DNA from: Streptomyces xantholiticus
Lineage (GTDB): Bacteria; Actinomycetota; Actinomycetes; Streptomycetales; Streptomycetaceae
NCBI RefSeq assembly: GCF_014651015.1
Contig: NZ_BMWB01000003.1
Span: 182,847-246,846, forward strand
Direction of reading: 5' to 3'
DNA: 64,000 bases
The position numbers were made by a program, and so were the translations under genes. Below are positions 45,332-55,097 of this stretch, piece by piece. How positions within the stretch are numbered: the stretch's first letter is position 1; each line of letters begins with the position of its first letter. The notes beneath the pieces are model-generated. The model saw only the letters and a program-made list of their open reading frames with translations, ran no database searches and had not been told where the DNA came from.

Positions 45332-47067
45332 GCATCCTCAACGAACCCCAGGGTGCCGCCGCGGCAGATGAAGACTCGTACGAGAACGAGCTGCCCCTGC
45401 GGCGCAAGCAGCCCGGCAACGTCGTGGTGAAGTGGCTGACGACCACCGACCACAAGACGATCGGCACGCTCTACCTCGTCACCTCGTTCGTCTTCTTCTG
45501 CATCGGTGGCCTGATGGCGCTCTTCATGCGCGCCGAGCTGGCCCGGCCGGGCACGCAGATCATGTCGAACGAGCAGTTCAACCAGGCGTTCACGATGCAC
45601 GGCACGATCATGCTGCTGATGTTCGCGACGCCGCTGTTCGCCGGATTCGCGAACTGGATCATGCCGCTGCAGATCGGCGCGCCCGACGTGGCGTTCCCGC
45701 GGCTGAACATGTTCGCGTACTGGCTGTACCTCTTCGGCTCGCTGATCGCGGTGGCCGGCTTCCTCACCCCGCAGGGTGCGGCCGACTTCGGCTGGTTCGC
45801 CTACTCCCCGCTGTCGGACGCGGTCCGCTCGCCGGGCGTCGGCGCCGACATGTGGATCATGGGTCTGGCCTTCTCCGGCTTCGGCACGATCCTCGGCTCG
45901 GTCAACTTCATCACCACGATCATCTGCATGCGCGCTCCCGGTATGACGATGTTCCGGATGCCGATCTTCACCTGGAACGTGCTGCTGACCGGTGTGCTGG
46001 TCCTGCTGGCCTTCCCGGTGCTGGCGGCCGCGCTGTTCGCCCTGGAGGCAGACCGCAAGTTCGGCGCCCACATCTTCGACGCCTCCAACGGCGGCGCCCT
46101 GCTGTGGCAGCACCTCTTCTGGTTCTTCGGCCATCCAGAGGTGTACATCATCGCCCTGCCGTTCTTCGGCATCGTCTCGGAGATCATCCCGGTCTTCTCC
46201 CGCAAGCCGATGTTCGGTTACATCGGTCTGGTGGGCGCGACGATCGCGATCGCCGGTCTGTCCGTGACGGTGTGGGCGCACCACATGTATGTCACAGGCG
46301 GTGTGCTGCTGCCGTTCTTCTCCTTCATGACGTTCCTCATCGCCGTACCGACCGGTGTGAAGTTCTTCAACTGGATCGGAACGATGTGGAAGGGCTCCTT
46401 GTCCTTCGAGACACCGATGCTCTGGACGATCGGCTTCCTGGTCACCTTCACCTTCGGTGGTCTGACCGGTGTCATCCTGGCCTCACCGCCGCTGGACTTC
46501 CACGTCTCCGACTCGTACTTCGTCGTCGCGCACTTCCACTACGTCGTCTTCGGCACCGTGGTGTTCGCGATGTTCGCCGGATTCCACTACTGGTGGCCGA
46601 AGTTCACGGGCAAGATGCTGGACGAGCGGCTCGGCAAGATCACCTTCTGGACGCTGTTCATCGGCTTCCACGGCACGTTCCTGGTGCAGCACTGGCTGGG
46701 CGCGGAGGGCATGCCCCGCCGCTACGCGGACTACCTCGCGGCCGACGGTTTCACCGCGCTGAACACGATCTCCACGATCGCCTCGTTCCTGCTCGGTCTG
46801 TCGATCCTGCCCTTCATGTACAACGTTTGGAAGACGGCGAAGTACGGCAAGAAGATCGAGGTCGACGACCCGTGGGGCTACGGCCGTTCGCTCGAGTGGG
46901 CCACGTCCTGCCCGCCGCCGCGGCACAACTTCCTCACGCTGCCGCGCATCCGCAGTGAATCGCCGGCGTTCGACCTGCACCACCCGGAGATCGCGGCTCT
47001 CGACCAGCTCGAGCACGACGGCCACGGCGCCAGTGTGCTGGCCGGTGGCAAGGAGGAGAGCAAGTGA
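45328..47067 (+). CDS. ctaD: Cytochrome c oxidase subunit I
   Basis: A 579-residue catalytic subunit with 12 membrane helices. Haem and CuB ligands are seen in FTMHGTIM (low-spin haem His), FFGHPEVYI (CuB His and the crosslinked Tyr), WAHHMYVTG (two CuB His) and [10 protein letters not shown] (haem a and a3 His). It starts at a GTG overlapping the ctaC stop and ends overlapping the ctaF ATG, so the three genes are translationally coupled. Confidence 0.98.
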   Translation: MSILNEPQGAAAADEDSYENELPLRRKQPGNVVVKWLTTTDHKTIGTLYLVTSFVFFCIGGLMALFMRAELARPGTQIMSNEQFNQAFTMHGTIMLLMFATPLFAGFANWIMPLQIGAPDVAFPRLNMFAYWLYLFGSLIAVAGFLTPQGAADFGWFAYSPLSDAVRSPGVGADMWIMGLAFSGFGTILGSVNFITTIICMRAPGMTMFRMPIFTWNVLLTGVLVLLAFPVLAAALFALEADRKFGAHIFDASNGGALLWQHLFWFFGHPEVYIIALPFFGIVSEIIPVFSRKPMFGYIGLVGATIAIAGLSVTVWAHHMYVTGGVLLPFFSFMTFLIAVPTGVKFFNWIGTMWKGSLSFETPMLWTIGFLVTFTFGGLTGVILASPPLDFHVSDSYFVVAHFHYVVFGTVVFAMFAGFHYWWPKFTGKMLDERLGKITFWTLFIGFHGTFLVQHWLGAEGMPRRYADYLAADGFTALNTISTIASFLLGLSILPFMYNVWKTAKYGKKIEVDDPWGYGRSLEWATSCPPPRHNFLTLPRIRSESPAFDLHHPEIAALDQLEHDGHGASVLAGGKEESK

Positions 47068-47462
47068 AGATCCAGGGCAAGATGTTCCTCTGGCTGAGCG
47101 TCTTCATCCTGGCCGTCGCCATCCTGTACGGCGTCTGGTCGAAGGAGCCGGCCGGTACCACCGCGCTCTTCCTGGCGTTCGGCCTGAGCGTCATGATCGG
47201 CTACTACCTGGCCTTCACGGCCCGGCGAGTGGACGCCATGGCCCAGGACAACAAGGAAGCGGACGTGGCCGACGAGGCCGGCGAGGTGGGGTTCTTCTCC
47301 CCGCACAGCTGGCAGCCGCTCTCGTTGGGCATCGGCGGTGCGCTCGCCTTCCTCGGTGTGGCGATCGGATGGTGGCTGCTCTACTTCTCGCTGCCGCTGA
47401 TCCTGATCGGCCTCTTCGGCTGGGTGTTCGAGTACTACCGCGGTGAGAGCCAGAACCAGTAG
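47064..47462 (+). CDS. ctaF: Cytochrome c oxidase subunit IV (actinobacterial)
   Basis: A 132-residue membrane protein with four predicted helices (about residues 5-25, 32-52, 80-100 and 103-122), matching the actinobacterial-specific subunit IV that follows ctaD. It stabilises the oxidase. ATGA overlap with the ctaD stop. A long stem-loop follows about 40 bp after the stop. Confidence 0.95.
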   Translation: MKIQGKMFLWLSVFILAVAILYGVWSKEPAGTTALFLAFGLSVMIGYYLAFTARRVDAMAQDNKEADVADEAGEVGFFSPHSWQPLSLGIGGALAFLGVAIGWWLLYFSLPLILIGLFGWVFEYYRGESQNQ

Positions 47463-47500
47463 GACCGCCTGAGCGGAACAGCAGAACAAAGCAACGGGAC

Positions 47501-47540
47501 GGGCCCGGATCGCCTCACTCCAGTGAGGTGATCCGGGCCC
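47501..47540 (+). terminator. ctaCDF terminator
   Basis: A 19-bp stem (47501-47519 with 47522-47540) with one G-U pair and a minimal loop. Confidence 0.8.
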
Positions 47541-47584
47541 ACTCGTTCGGAGTCATCCGGCGCGCCGCGGCTGACGATTCTTCA

Positions 47585-47590
47585 TACCGT
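47585..47590 (+). promoter_or_regulatory. -10 box of a probable leaderless promoter
   Basis: TACCGT ends six bases before the ATG of the L,D-transpeptidase gene, which has no Shine-Dalgarno sequence. Confidence 0.4.
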
Positions 47591-47596
47591 GTGGTT

Positions 47597-48853
47597 ATGA
47601 ACCACACGCCTCGTATCCGTGCCGTCAGCTGCATCACGCTGGTCGTCTCCCTCGGTGTGGTCGCGACCGCGTGCGGCGAACCGGACCGGCACCCCCTGTC
47701 CGCCGCGCCGTACGACGCGGCGCGGCAGGTGAGCCTCAACGCCGGGTCCGGAACCGCGAAGGTGGACCCCGACAAGCCCCTGGAGGTCAGCTCCAAGGGG
47801 GACGGCGGACGGCTCACGGACGTCACCGTCATGGATGAGGCGGGCCACTACCTCGCGGGCGAACTGGCCGCCGACGGCGTCCGCTGGCGCTCCACCGCCC
47901 CGCTGGCGGCCGGCGCCAAATACACGGTCAGGGTCTCCACGGAGGACGACGAGGGTGCCCCCGGCGTGCGCACCCTGTTCTTCGAGACGGCACCCGCCAA
48001 GCGATTTCTGACCGCGGAGTTGGGCCCGGAGTCGGGCACATACGGAGTGGGGCAGCCCATCACGGCCAAACTCAGCCTCGCCGTCGCCGAGGGCAAGGGC
48101 AGGGCGGTGGTCGAACGCGCCCTGAAGGTGAGCTCGAAGCCCGCTGTGGAGGGCGCCTGGTACTGGGTCGACGACAAGACCCTGCACTTCCGGCCCAGGG
48201 AGTACTGGCCCACGGGAGCGAAGGTGAGCGTCACCAGCAACCTCCAGGGCGTCAAGGTCGCCGGCAAGCTCTACGGAGGCCGTTCGAAGCCGCTGAAGAT
48301 CACCATCGGCGACCGCCTCGAAGCCGTCACCGACGCCTCGGCGCACACCATGACGGTGATGCGCAACGGAGAAGTGATCAAAACCATGCCGGTGACCACC
48401 GGTAAGCCCGGCTTCGAGACCCGCAACGGCATCAAGGTGGTGCTCGGCAAGGAGTACTTCGTGCGGATGCGCAGCACCAGCATCGGTATCGCCGAAGGCA
48501 GCTCCGAGTCGTACGACCTGCCCGTCTACTACGCGACCCGCGTCACCTGGAGCGGCGAGTACGTCCACGCGGCGCCCTGGTCGGTCGGCTCCCAGGGCTC
48601 CGCGAACGTCAGCCACGGCTGCACCGGTATGTCCATGGCCGACGCCCAGTGGTTCTACGAGAACGTCCGGGCGGGTGACCTCGTCAAGGTCGTCAACAGT
48701 TACGGCAACATGATGGACACGTTCGGCAACGGATTCGGCGACTGGAACGTGAACTGGGACAAGTGGCGCAAGGGCAGCGCCCTGGTCCCCGGCTCGGACG
48801 CCTCGAGCGGCAACGTCACCGCGGTGTCCGCCCGACTGCGGCCCCAGGTCTGA
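47597..48853 (+). CDS. L,D-transpeptidase (YkuD) lipoprotein with Ig-like domains
   Basis: A 418-residue secreted cell-wall enzyme that makes 3-3 peptidoglycan crosslinks. The N-terminal signal ends in a lipobox-like segment before Cys (VVATACGEP). Two Ig-like domains cover about residues 40-250 and the YkuD domain about 255-385, with the catalytic motif SHGCTGMS. This resembles the Ldt layout of mycobacteria. The ATG at 47597 starts the signal peptide; upstream in-frame starts lack one. It sits between ctaF and ctaE, a common arrangement in Streptomyces, and converges on the receiver-like gene with 13 bp between stops. Confidence 0.93.
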   Translation: MNHTPRIRAVSCITLVVSLGVVATACGEPDRHPLSAAPYDAARQVSLNAGSGTAKVDPDKPLEVSSKGDGGRLTDVTVMDEAGHYLAGELAADGVRWRSTAPLAAGAKYTVRVSTEDDEGAPGVRTLFFETAPAKRFLTAELGPESGTYGVGQPITAKLSLAVAEGKGRAVVERALKVSSKPAVEGAWYWVDDKTLHFRPREYWPTGAKVSVTSNLQGVKVAGKLYGGRSKPLKITIGDRLEAVTDASAHTMTVMRNGEVIKTMPVTTGKPGFETRNGIKVVLGKEYFVRMRSTSIGIAEGSSESYDLPVYYATRVTWSGEYVHAAPWSVGSQGSANVSHGCTGMSMADAQWFYENVRAGDLVKVVNSYGNMMDTFGNGFGDWNVNWDKWRKGSALVPGSDASSGNVTAVSARLRPQV

Positions 48854-48866
48854 GAGTCGATCCTGG

Positions 48867-49268
48867 TCAGCACCCGATGGAGAGCCGACTGCGCAGCAGC
48901 GCCGCGAGGGACGCGGCGAACTCCACCGGCTCCACCGGCAGCGTCACCGCCGCCTCGGCGCGGCTCCAGGTGGCCAGCCAGGCGTCCTGCGGGCGGCCGA
49001 TCAACAGCAGCACGGGCGGGCAGTCGAAGACCTCGTCCTTGATCTGCCGGCACACGCCCATACCGCCCGCGGGGACCGTCTCCCCGTCCAGGACGCAGAC
49101 GTCGATGCCGCCCTCGTCGAGGGCCTTCAGGACCGCGGGAAGGGTCGCGCACTCCATGAACCGCACCGGCGGGACGTCGGCCGCGGGCCTGCGACCGGCC
49201 GCCAGCCTGACCTGCTCGCGGGTGTTTGCGTCGTCGCTGTAGACCAGGACCGTGGCGCTCGACTGCAT
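48867..49268 (-). CDS. Degenerate response-regulator receiver protein
   Basis: A 133-residue stand-alone receiver-like fold. The acidic pair (YSDDAN) and a central Asp (CVLDGETVP, about residue 60) remain, but the conserved Thr/Ser after the fourth strand (LLLIGRP) and the Lys (VTLPVEP) are missing. Phosphorylation-dependent switching is therefore doubtful. There is no output domain and no adjacent kinase. It is placed antisense within the cta-qcr cluster, divergent from ctaE. Possible roles are protein-protein regulation or redox sensing. Confidence 0.85.
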   Translation of the reverse strand: MQSSATVLVYSDDANTREQVRLAAGRRPAADVPPVRFMECATLPAVLKALDEGGIDVCVLDGETVPAGGMGVCRQIKDEVFDCPPVLLLIGRPQDAWLATWSRAEAAVTLPVEPVEFAASLAALLRSRLSIGC

Positions 49269-49438
49269 GGTTCCTCCGCACTCGTTCGATCAGGCTGTTT
49301 CGCGGGATGCTACTCCGTCGCACTGCCTGTCAGCATCGGTTCGGACATGGCTTCGATGGGCCGTTCGGCTCCGCCCGGAGGCCCCGCCGAGGGTGGGAAC
49401 ACTCCGAACAGCACCCCCCGGAGTGAGGGCGGGATAAG

Positions 49439-49459
49439 CGACCGACATAATGTCGGTCG
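49439..49459. promoter_or_regulatory. 21-bp palindrome spanning the ctaE start codon
   Basis: CGACCGACAT, one central base, then its exact complement. The ATG at 49450 lies inside it. CATAAT (49446-49451) resembles a -10 box, so the site could be an operator over a promoter whose transcript begins near the GTG at 49459, or an RNA hairpin blocking initiation. Confidence 0.55.
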
Positions 49460-50070
49460 TGGCGACAGCAACGACAGTAGAAACCGGGCACGCGCACCCG
49501 TCGGTCAATCGGCCGAACCTCACCAGCGTCGGAACCATCATCTGGCTGAGTTCCGAGCTGATGTTCTTCGCGGCCCTCTTCGCGATGTACTTCACCCTGC
49601 GATCGGTGACGGGTGCCGAGTTCTGGGCAGAGAAAGCCGATGCGCTGAACTTCCCGTTCTCGGCGACGAACACCACGATCCTGGTGCTCTCCTCCCTCAC
49701 GTGCCAGCTCGGCGTCTTCGCCGCCGAGCGGGGCGATGTGAAGAAGCTCCGCACCTGGTTCATCATCACGTTCGTGATGGGTGCCATCTTCATCGGCGGT
49801 CAGGTCTTCGAGTACACCGAGCTGGTCAAGCACGAGGGGCTGTCCCTCTCGTCCGACCCGTACGGCTCGGTGTTCTACCTGACCACCGGTTTCCACGGCC
49901 TGCACGTGACGGGCGGTCTCATCGCCTTCCTGCTGGTCCTGGGAAGGACCTACGCGGCCCGGAGATTCACCCACGAGCAGGCAACCGCCGCCATCGTCGT
50001 GTCCTACTACTGGCACTTCGTCGATGTCGTCTGGATCGGCCTCTTCGCCACGATCTACATGATCAAGTAA
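49450..50070 (+). CDS. ctaE: Cytochrome c oxidase subunit III
   Basis: A 206-residue membrane protein with five predicted helices, matching the short actinobacterial CtaE. Family segments include [25 protein letters not shown] and [11 protein letters not shown]. It heads the ctaE-qcrC-qcrA-qcrB unit, with 92 bp to qcrC. The start is uncertain between ATG 49450 and a leaderless GTG at 49459, because the ATG is embedded in a long palindrome; homologues are usually annotated from MSVVATAT. Confidence 0.96.
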   Translation: MSVVATATTVETGHAHPSVNRPNLTSVGTIIWLSSELMFFAALFAMYFTLRSVTGAEFWAEKADALNFPFSATNTTILVLSSLTCQLGVFAAERGDVKKLRTWFIITFVMGAIFIGGQVFEYTELVKHEGLSLSSDPYGSVFYLTTGFHGLHVTGGLIAFLLVLGRTYAARRFTHEQATAAIVVSYYWHFVDVVWIGLFATIYMIK

Positions 50071-50076
50071 TCGGCG

Positions 50077-50107
50077 CGGGCGGCACGCCCCGAGCGGGCG
50101 CCGCCCG
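50077..50107 (+). other. Hairpin between ctaE and qcrC
   Basis: CGGGCGGC (50077-50084) pairs with GCCGCCCG (50100-50107), with an inner GCCC/GGGC stem. Within an operon it may act as a partial terminator or RNA-stability element. Confidence 0.5.
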
Positions 50108-50162
50108 AAGCAGACATAGTCCAGAAGCATCGACGCAGAAGATCCTGACACCGGGGTAATCC

Positions 50163-50972
50163 GTGAAAAAGCTCTCCGCACGACGACGCCATCCGCTGGC
50201 GGCGGTCGTCGTCCTACTCCTCGCGCTGGCGGCCACTGGGGGGCTGTACGCCGCGTTCGCACCCGCGGACAAGGCGCAGGCCGATGTAACCGCCCAGTCC
50301 CTTGCCATCAAGGAGGGCCAGAAGCTCTACACCGTGGGCTGCGCAAGCTGCCACGGAACCGGCGGTCAGGGCACCTCCGACGGTCCGTCCCTGGTCGGTG
50401 TCGGCTCCGCCGCCGTCGACTTCCAGGTCGGCACGGGCCGTATGCCCGCCCAGCAGCCCGGCGCGCAGGTGCCCGAGAAGCCGGTCGTCTACTCGCAGGC
50501 CGAGATCGACCAGCTCGCGGCGTACGTCGCCTCCCTGGGCGCCGGTCCGATCACGCCGACCGAGAAGCAGTACAGCCCGGAGGGCGCGGACATCGCCAAG
50601 GGTGGCGAGCTGTTCCGCAACAACTGCGCCCAGTGCCACAACTTCACCGGCGAGGGCGGCGCGCTGACCGAGGGCAAGTACGCCCCGAGCCTGGAGGGCG
50701 TCAGCCCGAAGCACCTCTACGAGGCCATGCAGACCGGCCCGCAGAACATGCCCTCCTTCCCCGACACCACGATGCCCGAGCAGGAGAAGCGGGACATCAT
50801 CGCGTACGTCAAGACCGTGAACAGCGAGGAGACGCCGACCCCCGGCGGCTTCGCGCTGGGCGGCCTGGGCCCCGTCAGTGAGGGTCTGTTCGGCTGGATC
50901 TTCGGTCTCGGTTCGCTGATCGCTGTTGCCGTCTGGGTCGCGGCCCACACCGCTAAGGCCAAGAAGTCATGA
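50163..50972 (+). CDS. qcrC: Dihaem cytochrome c subunit of the bcc complex
   Basis: A 269-residue protein with an N-terminal signal-anchor (about residues 10-32), two CxxCH haem sites (C60-ASC-H64 and CAQCH near residue 160) with Met ligands, and a C-terminal membrane helix (about 240-262). In actinobacteria this dihaem protein replaces soluble cytochrome c, linking QcrAB to CtaC. GTG start. The stop overlaps the qcrA ATG. Confidence 0.97.
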   Translation: MKKLSARRRHPLAAVVVLLLALAATGGLYAAFAPADKAQADVTAQSLAIKEGQKLYTVGCASCHGTGGQGTSDGPSLVGVGSAAVDFQVGTGRMPAQQPGAQVPEKPVVYSQAEIDQLAAYVASLGAGPITPTEKQYSPEGADIAKGGELFRNNCAQCHNFTGEGGALTEGKYAPSLEGVSPKHLYEAMQTGPQNMPSFPDTTMPEQEKRDIIAYVKTVNSEETPTPGGFALGGLGPVSEGLFGWIFGLGSLIAVAVWVAAHTAKAKKS

Positions 50973-52045
50973 GTAGCCAAGACATTCCAGAAGAGAACCT
51001 GCCCGTAGAGCAGGGCGCCGCGCACGACGCGGCACACGGTGGCAGCACCGCCGTCGCACAGCGCGGCGACGACCCGTTCGCCGATCCCGGGCTGCCGGCG
51101 CACAAGCCGCGCATCCAGGACATCGACGAGCGAGCCGCCAAGCGGTCCGAGCGCACCGTCGCCCTGCTGTTCACGCTGTCGATGCTCGCGACGATCGGCT
51201 TCATCGCCGCGTTCGTGATCTTCCCGGTGGACAAGATCATCTACATCTGGCCGTTCGGTCACATCAGCGCGCTCAACTTCTCGCTGGGCGTGACCCTGGG
51301 CCTCGCCCTCTTCTGCATCGGCGCGGGCGCCGTCCACTGGGCGCGCACCCTGATGTCCGACGTGGAGGTCGCCGACGACCGTCACGCGATCGAGGCCGCG
51401 CCCGAGGTCAGGGCCAAGGTCATGGCCGACTTCGCGGACGGTGCCCGGGAGTCCGCGATCGGACGGCGCAAGCTGATCCGCAACACCATGTTCGGCGCGC
51501 TGGCCATGGTGCCGCTCTCCGGTGTGGTGCTGCTGCGCGAGCTCGGGCCGATGCCCGAGGACAAGCTCCGCAAGACCCTGTGGGCCAGGGGCAAGCAGCT
51601 CATCAACATGAACACCAACGAGCCGCTGCGTCCCGAGGACGTTGCTGTGGGTTCGCTGACCTTCGTCATGCCCGAGGGCCTGAAGGAGAGCGACCACAAC
51701 TTCAACACCGAGATCGCCAAGGCGGCCGTGATGATCGTCCGGCTCCAGCCGGAGGACATCAAGGACCAGCGCGAGCTCGAGTGGTCCCACGAGGGCATCG
51801 TGGCCTACTCGAAGATCTGCACCCATGTCGGCTGCCCGATCAGCCTGTACGAGCAGCAGACGCACCACGTCCTCTGCCCGTGCCACCAGTCCACCTTCGA
51901 CCTCTCCGACGGCGCCCGCGTCATCTTCGGTCCGGCCGGTCACCCGCTTCCGCAGCTGCGTATCGGCGTCAACGCCGAGGGCAACCTCGAGGCGCTCGGC
52001 GACTTCGAAGAGCCCGTCGGTCCTGCCTTCTGGGAGCGCGGATGA
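50969..52045 (+). CDS. qcrA: Rieske iron-sulfur subunit of the bcc complex
   Basis: A 358-residue protein with a long hydrophilic N-terminus, three membrane helices (about residues 58-80, 92-115 and 170-190; the three-helix form is actinobacterial) and a C-terminal Rieske domain with the cluster motifs CTHVGC and CPCHQS. It overlaps qcrC and qcrB by four bases at each end (ATGA). Confidence 0.97.
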   Translation: MSSQDIPEENLPVEQGAAHDAAHGGSTAVAQRGDDPFADPGLPAHKPRIQDIDERAAKRSERTVALLFTLSMLATIGFIAAFVIFPVDKIIYIWPFGHISALNFSLGVTLGLALFCIGAGAVHWARTLMSDVEVADDRHAIEAAPEVRAKVMADFADGARESAIGRRKLIRNTMFGALAMVPLSGVVLLRELGPMPEDKLRKTLWARGKQLINMNTNEPLRPEDVAVGSLTFVMPEGLKESDHNFNTEIAKAAVMIVRLQPEDIKDQRELEWSHEGIVAYSKICTHVGCPISLYEQQTHHVLCPCHQSTFDLSDGARVIFGPAGHPLPQLRIGVNAEGNLEALGDFEEPVGPAFWERG

Positions 52046-53667
52046 GTACACAGACGGATACACGGAAGAAGGCGCCCGCCGGCGAGCGGGTGGCCGACTG
52101 GGCGGACGGCCGGCTCGGGATCTACTCCCTGGCCAAGGCCAACATGCGGAAGATCTTCCCGGACCACTGGTCCTTCATGCTGGGTGAGATCGCGCTCTAC
52201 AGCTTCATCATCATCATCCTCACGGGTGTGTACCTGACGCTGTTCTTCCACCCGAGCATGAACGAGATCGAGTACCACGGCTCGTACGTGCCGATGCAGG
52301 GCATCCGCATGACCGAGGCGTACGCCTCGACGCTGGACATCAGCTTCGACGTCCGCGGTGGTCTGCTCATCCGGCAGATCCACCACTGGGCCGCGCTGAT
52401 CTTCCTCGCCGCCATGTTCGTGCACATGATGCGCGTGTTCTTCACCGGCGCGTTCCGCAAGCCGCGTGAGATCAACTGGCTGTTCGGCTTCCTGCTGTTC
52501 GTCCTCGGCATGTTCACCGGCTTCACCGGTTACTCGCTCCCGGACGACCTGCTCTCCGGCACCGGTGTCCGCTTCACCCAGGGCGCGATCCTGTCGGTGC
52601 CGATCGTCGGCACCTACATCTCGATGTTCCTGTTCGGCGGCGAGTTCCCCGGCCACGACATGGTGGCCCGGTTCTACTCGATCCACATCCTGCTGCTGCC
52701 GGGCATCATGCTCGGCCTCGTGGTGGCGCACCTGATCCTGGTCTTCTACCACAAGCACACCCAGTTCGCGGGCCCCGGCCGCACGAACAAGAACGTCGTC
52801 GGCATGCCGCTGCTGCCGGTCTACATGGCCAAGGCCGGAGGCTTCTTCTTCCTGGTCTTCGGTGTCATCGCGCTGATCGCCGGCATGTTCACCATCAACC
52901 CGGTGTGGGCGCTCGGCCCGTACCGGCCGGACCATGTGTCCACCGGTGCCCAGCCCGACTGGTACATGGGCTTCGCAGAGGGCCTCGTCCGAGTGATGCC
53001 GGGCTGGGAGATCAACCTGTGGGGCCACACGCTGGTCCTCGGCGTGTTCATCCCGCTGGTCCTCTTCGGCGTCGTCCTCGCGGCACTCGCGGTCTACCCG
53101 TTCATCGAGTCGTGGATCACCGGCGACAAGCGCGAGCACCACATCCTGGACCGCCCGCGCAACGCCCCGACGCGCACCGCGCTCGGTGTCGCCTGGGTGA
53201 CCGGCTATGTGATCATGCTGCTCGGCGGTGGCAACGACATCTTCGCCACCCACTTCCATCTGTCGATCAACGCGATCACCTGGTTCGTCCGGATCACGTA
53301 CTTCGTCGGACCGGTGCTGGCGTTCATCATCACCAAGCGGATCTGCCTGGGTCTGCAGCGGCGCGACAAGGACAAGGTGCTGCACGGACGCGAGTCCGGC
53401 ATCATCAAGCGCCTGCCGCACGGTGAGTTCGTCGAGGTCCACGAGCCGCTGTCGCAGAGTGACCTGTACAAGCTGACGGCGCACGAGCAGTACAAGCCCG
53501 CCGAGATCGGCCCGACGGTCGACGAGAACGGCGTGCGCCGCAAGGTCAAGCTCACCGAGAAGCTGCGCGTCAAGCTCAACAAGGGCTACTTCGGCGGTGA
53601 CCACCAGATCGCCAAGCCGACGACCGAGGAGTACAAGGAGATCACCAGCGGCCACGGCCACCACTGA
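52042..53667 (+). CDS. qcrB: Cytochrome b subunit of the bcc complex
   Basis: A 541-residue b-type cytochrome with eight or nine membrane helices. Haem-ligating histidines fall in RQIHHWAALIFLAAMFVHMMR and YSIHILLLPG with VAHLILVFYHKH. The quinol-site motif PDW is present (AQPDWYMG). The long charged C-terminal tail (about 420-541) is typical of actinobacteria. The ATG overlaps the qcrA stop. The operon ends with a terminator about 30 bp after the stop. Confidence 0.97.
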   Translation: MSTQTDTRKKAPAGERVADWADGRLGIYSLAKANMRKIFPDHWSFMLGEIALYSFIIIILTGVYLTLFFHPSMNEIEYHGSYVPMQGIRMTEAYASTLDISFDVRGGLLIRQIHHWAALIFLAAMFVHMMRVFFTGAFRKPREINWLFGFLLFVLGMFTGFTGYSLPDDLLSGTGVRFTQGAILSVPIVGTYISMFLFGGEFPGHDMVARFYSIHILLLPGIMLGLVVAHLILVFYHKHTQFAGPGRTNKNVVGMPLLPVYMAKAGGFFFLVFGVIALIAGMFTINPVWALGPYRPDHVSTGAQPDWYMGFAEGLVRVMPGWEINLWGHTLVLGVFIPLVLFGVVLAALAVYPFIESWITGDKREHHILDRPRNAPTRTALGVAWVTGYVIMLLGGGNDIFATHFHLSINAITWFVRITYFVGPVLAFIITKRICLGLQRRDKDKVLHGRESGIIKRLPHGEFVEVHEPLSQSDLYKLTAHEQYKPAEIGPTVDENGVRRKVKLTEKLRVKLNKGYFGGDHQIAKPTTEEYKEITSGHGHH

Positions 53668-53695
53668 TCCCTGACCGATACGTCGCCACAGCGCC

Positions 53696-53724
53696 GGGCC
53701 CCGTCCACTCGATGGACGGGGCCC
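53696..53724 (+). terminator. ctaE-qcrCAB terminator
   Basis: GGGCCCCGTCCA (53696-53707) pairs with 53713-53724 over a five-base loop. Confidence 0.85.
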
Positions 53725-53821
53725 TTCGCCGTGCCCGCGCCCTGGATAGGGTGGAGCCATCCCGCCCCCTACGGCCTGGCGGTCGGAGGGGGACCCCAGC
53801 ACGAGGACCCAGGAGCGGACC

Positions 53822-54886
53822 ATGAACGTATGGACCCCGGTTGGCGGCGACAGCGTGGCGGCCTACTCCTGGCCCGGCGTGCTGAACGCCCTCCTCGACA
53901 ACCGCGACCAGAGTGCCGACGCCACCGCGTGGGCCATGGACCGCATCCTCAGCGGCGAGGCCACCAATGCCCAGATCGCCGGCTTCGTGACGGCGCTGCG
54001 CGCCAAGGGCGAGACCGTCGAGGAGATCTCCGGTCTGGTACGGACGATGTACGAGCACGCCAACCTGATCGAGGTGCCGGGCCCCAGCGTCGACATCGTC
54101 GGCACCGGCGGCGACGGCGCCAAGACCGTCAACATCTCCACCATGTCCGCGATCGTCGTCGCGGGTACCGGCGCGAAGGTCGTCAAGCACGGCAACCGCG
54201 CCGCGTCCTCGGCGAGCGGCGCGTCCGACGTCCTGGAGAAGCTCGGCGTCAATCTGGAGCTGACCCCGCAGCGGGTGGTCGAGGTGGCAGCGGAGGCGGG
54301 CATCACCTTCTGCTTCGCCGTGAAGTTCCACCCGGCGCTGCGGCACGTCGCCGTGGCCCGCAAGGAGCTGGGCATCCGCACGGTCTTCAACTTCCTCGGA
54401 CCGCTCACCAACCCGGCCAAGGTCAGGGCGCAGGCCACCGGTGTGGCCGACGCCCGGATGGCGCCGATCGTGGCCGGAGTGCTCGCCGAGCGCGGTTCGT
54501 CCGCCCTGGTCTTCCGCGGCGACGACGGCCTCGATGAGCTCACCACGACGGCGACGTCCCGGGTGTGGCTGGTGCGCGACGGCGCCGTGCGCGAGGAGGC
54601 GTTCGACCCGCGGGACATCGGCATCGACCTCGTACCCGTGGAGGCGCTGCGCGGCGCGGACGCCTCGTACAACGCGGACGTGGCGCGTCGGTTGCTGGGC
54701 GGCGAGACAGGTCCCGTACGGGACGCGGTGCTGCTCAACTCGGCGGCGGCGCTCGCGGCCCTGGAGCCGACGGACGGCACGCTCAACGAGCAGCTTGCGG
54801 CCGGTATCGCACGGGCGGCGCAGTCGATCGACTCCGGTGCGGCGAGGGCGGCGCTGGAGCGCTGGGTGACCGCGAGCAACGCGTAG
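53822..54886 (+). CDS. trpD: Anthranilate phosphoribosyltransferase
   Basis: Second step of tryptophan synthesis from chorismate. The 354-residue protein shows [14 protein letters not shown] (about residues 94-107), [18 protein letters not shown] and the acidic Mg site in [10 protein letters not shown]. The ATG has GGAGCGG upstream. It stands alone, away from other trp genes, as in other Streptomyces. A TAGGGT -10-like box is at 53747-53752. A perfect hairpin follows. Confidence 0.96.
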   Translation: MNVWTPVGGDSVAAYSWPGVLNALLDNRDQSADATAWAMDRILSGEATNAQIAGFVTALRAKGETVEEISGLVRTMYEHANLIEVPGPSVDIVGTGGDGAKTVNISTMSAIVVAGTGAKVVKHGNRAASSASGASDVLEKLGVNLELTPQRVVEVAAEAGITFCFAVKFHPALRHVAVARKELGIRTVFNFLGPLTNPAKVRAQATGVADARMAPIVAGVLAERGSSALVFRGDDGLDELTTTATSRVWLVRDGAVREEAFDPRDIGIDLVPVEALRGADASYNADVARRLLGGETGPVRDAVLLNSAAALAALEPTDGTLNEQLAAGIARAAQSIDSGAARAALERWVTASNA

Positions 54887-54901
54887 CGCGGGTGGCGCGG
54901 T

Positions 54902-54934
54902 GGTGCCGTGCGGCGTGCGTCGCCGCACGGCACC
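54902..54934 (+). terminator. trpD terminator
   Basis: A 14-bp perfect stem (54902-54915 with 54921-54934) and five-base loop, 16 bp after the trpD stop. Confidence 0.85.
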
Positions 54935-55061
54935 CGCGTGGTGCGGCGCCGGGCCGTCGAGCCTCTCACAGACCGGCCGACGCGTCGGGTGCTTCCGCGT
55001 CGGCTCGGGCCCGGCGCCGCCGGGTCGGCCGCCGCACGATGTCCCGTGATGCGGACACGTG

Positions 55062-55091
55062 TTGCGAGACCGTGCCCCTCTGGCATAGCTT
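55062..55091 (+). promoter_or_regulatory. Promoter of the SAM riboswitch leader
   Basis: TTGCGA (55062-55067), an 18-bp spacer and TAGCTT (55086-55091). The predicted transcription start near 55098 coincides with the first bases of the riboswitch. Confidence 0.7.
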
Positions 55092-55097
55092 CTGGGC

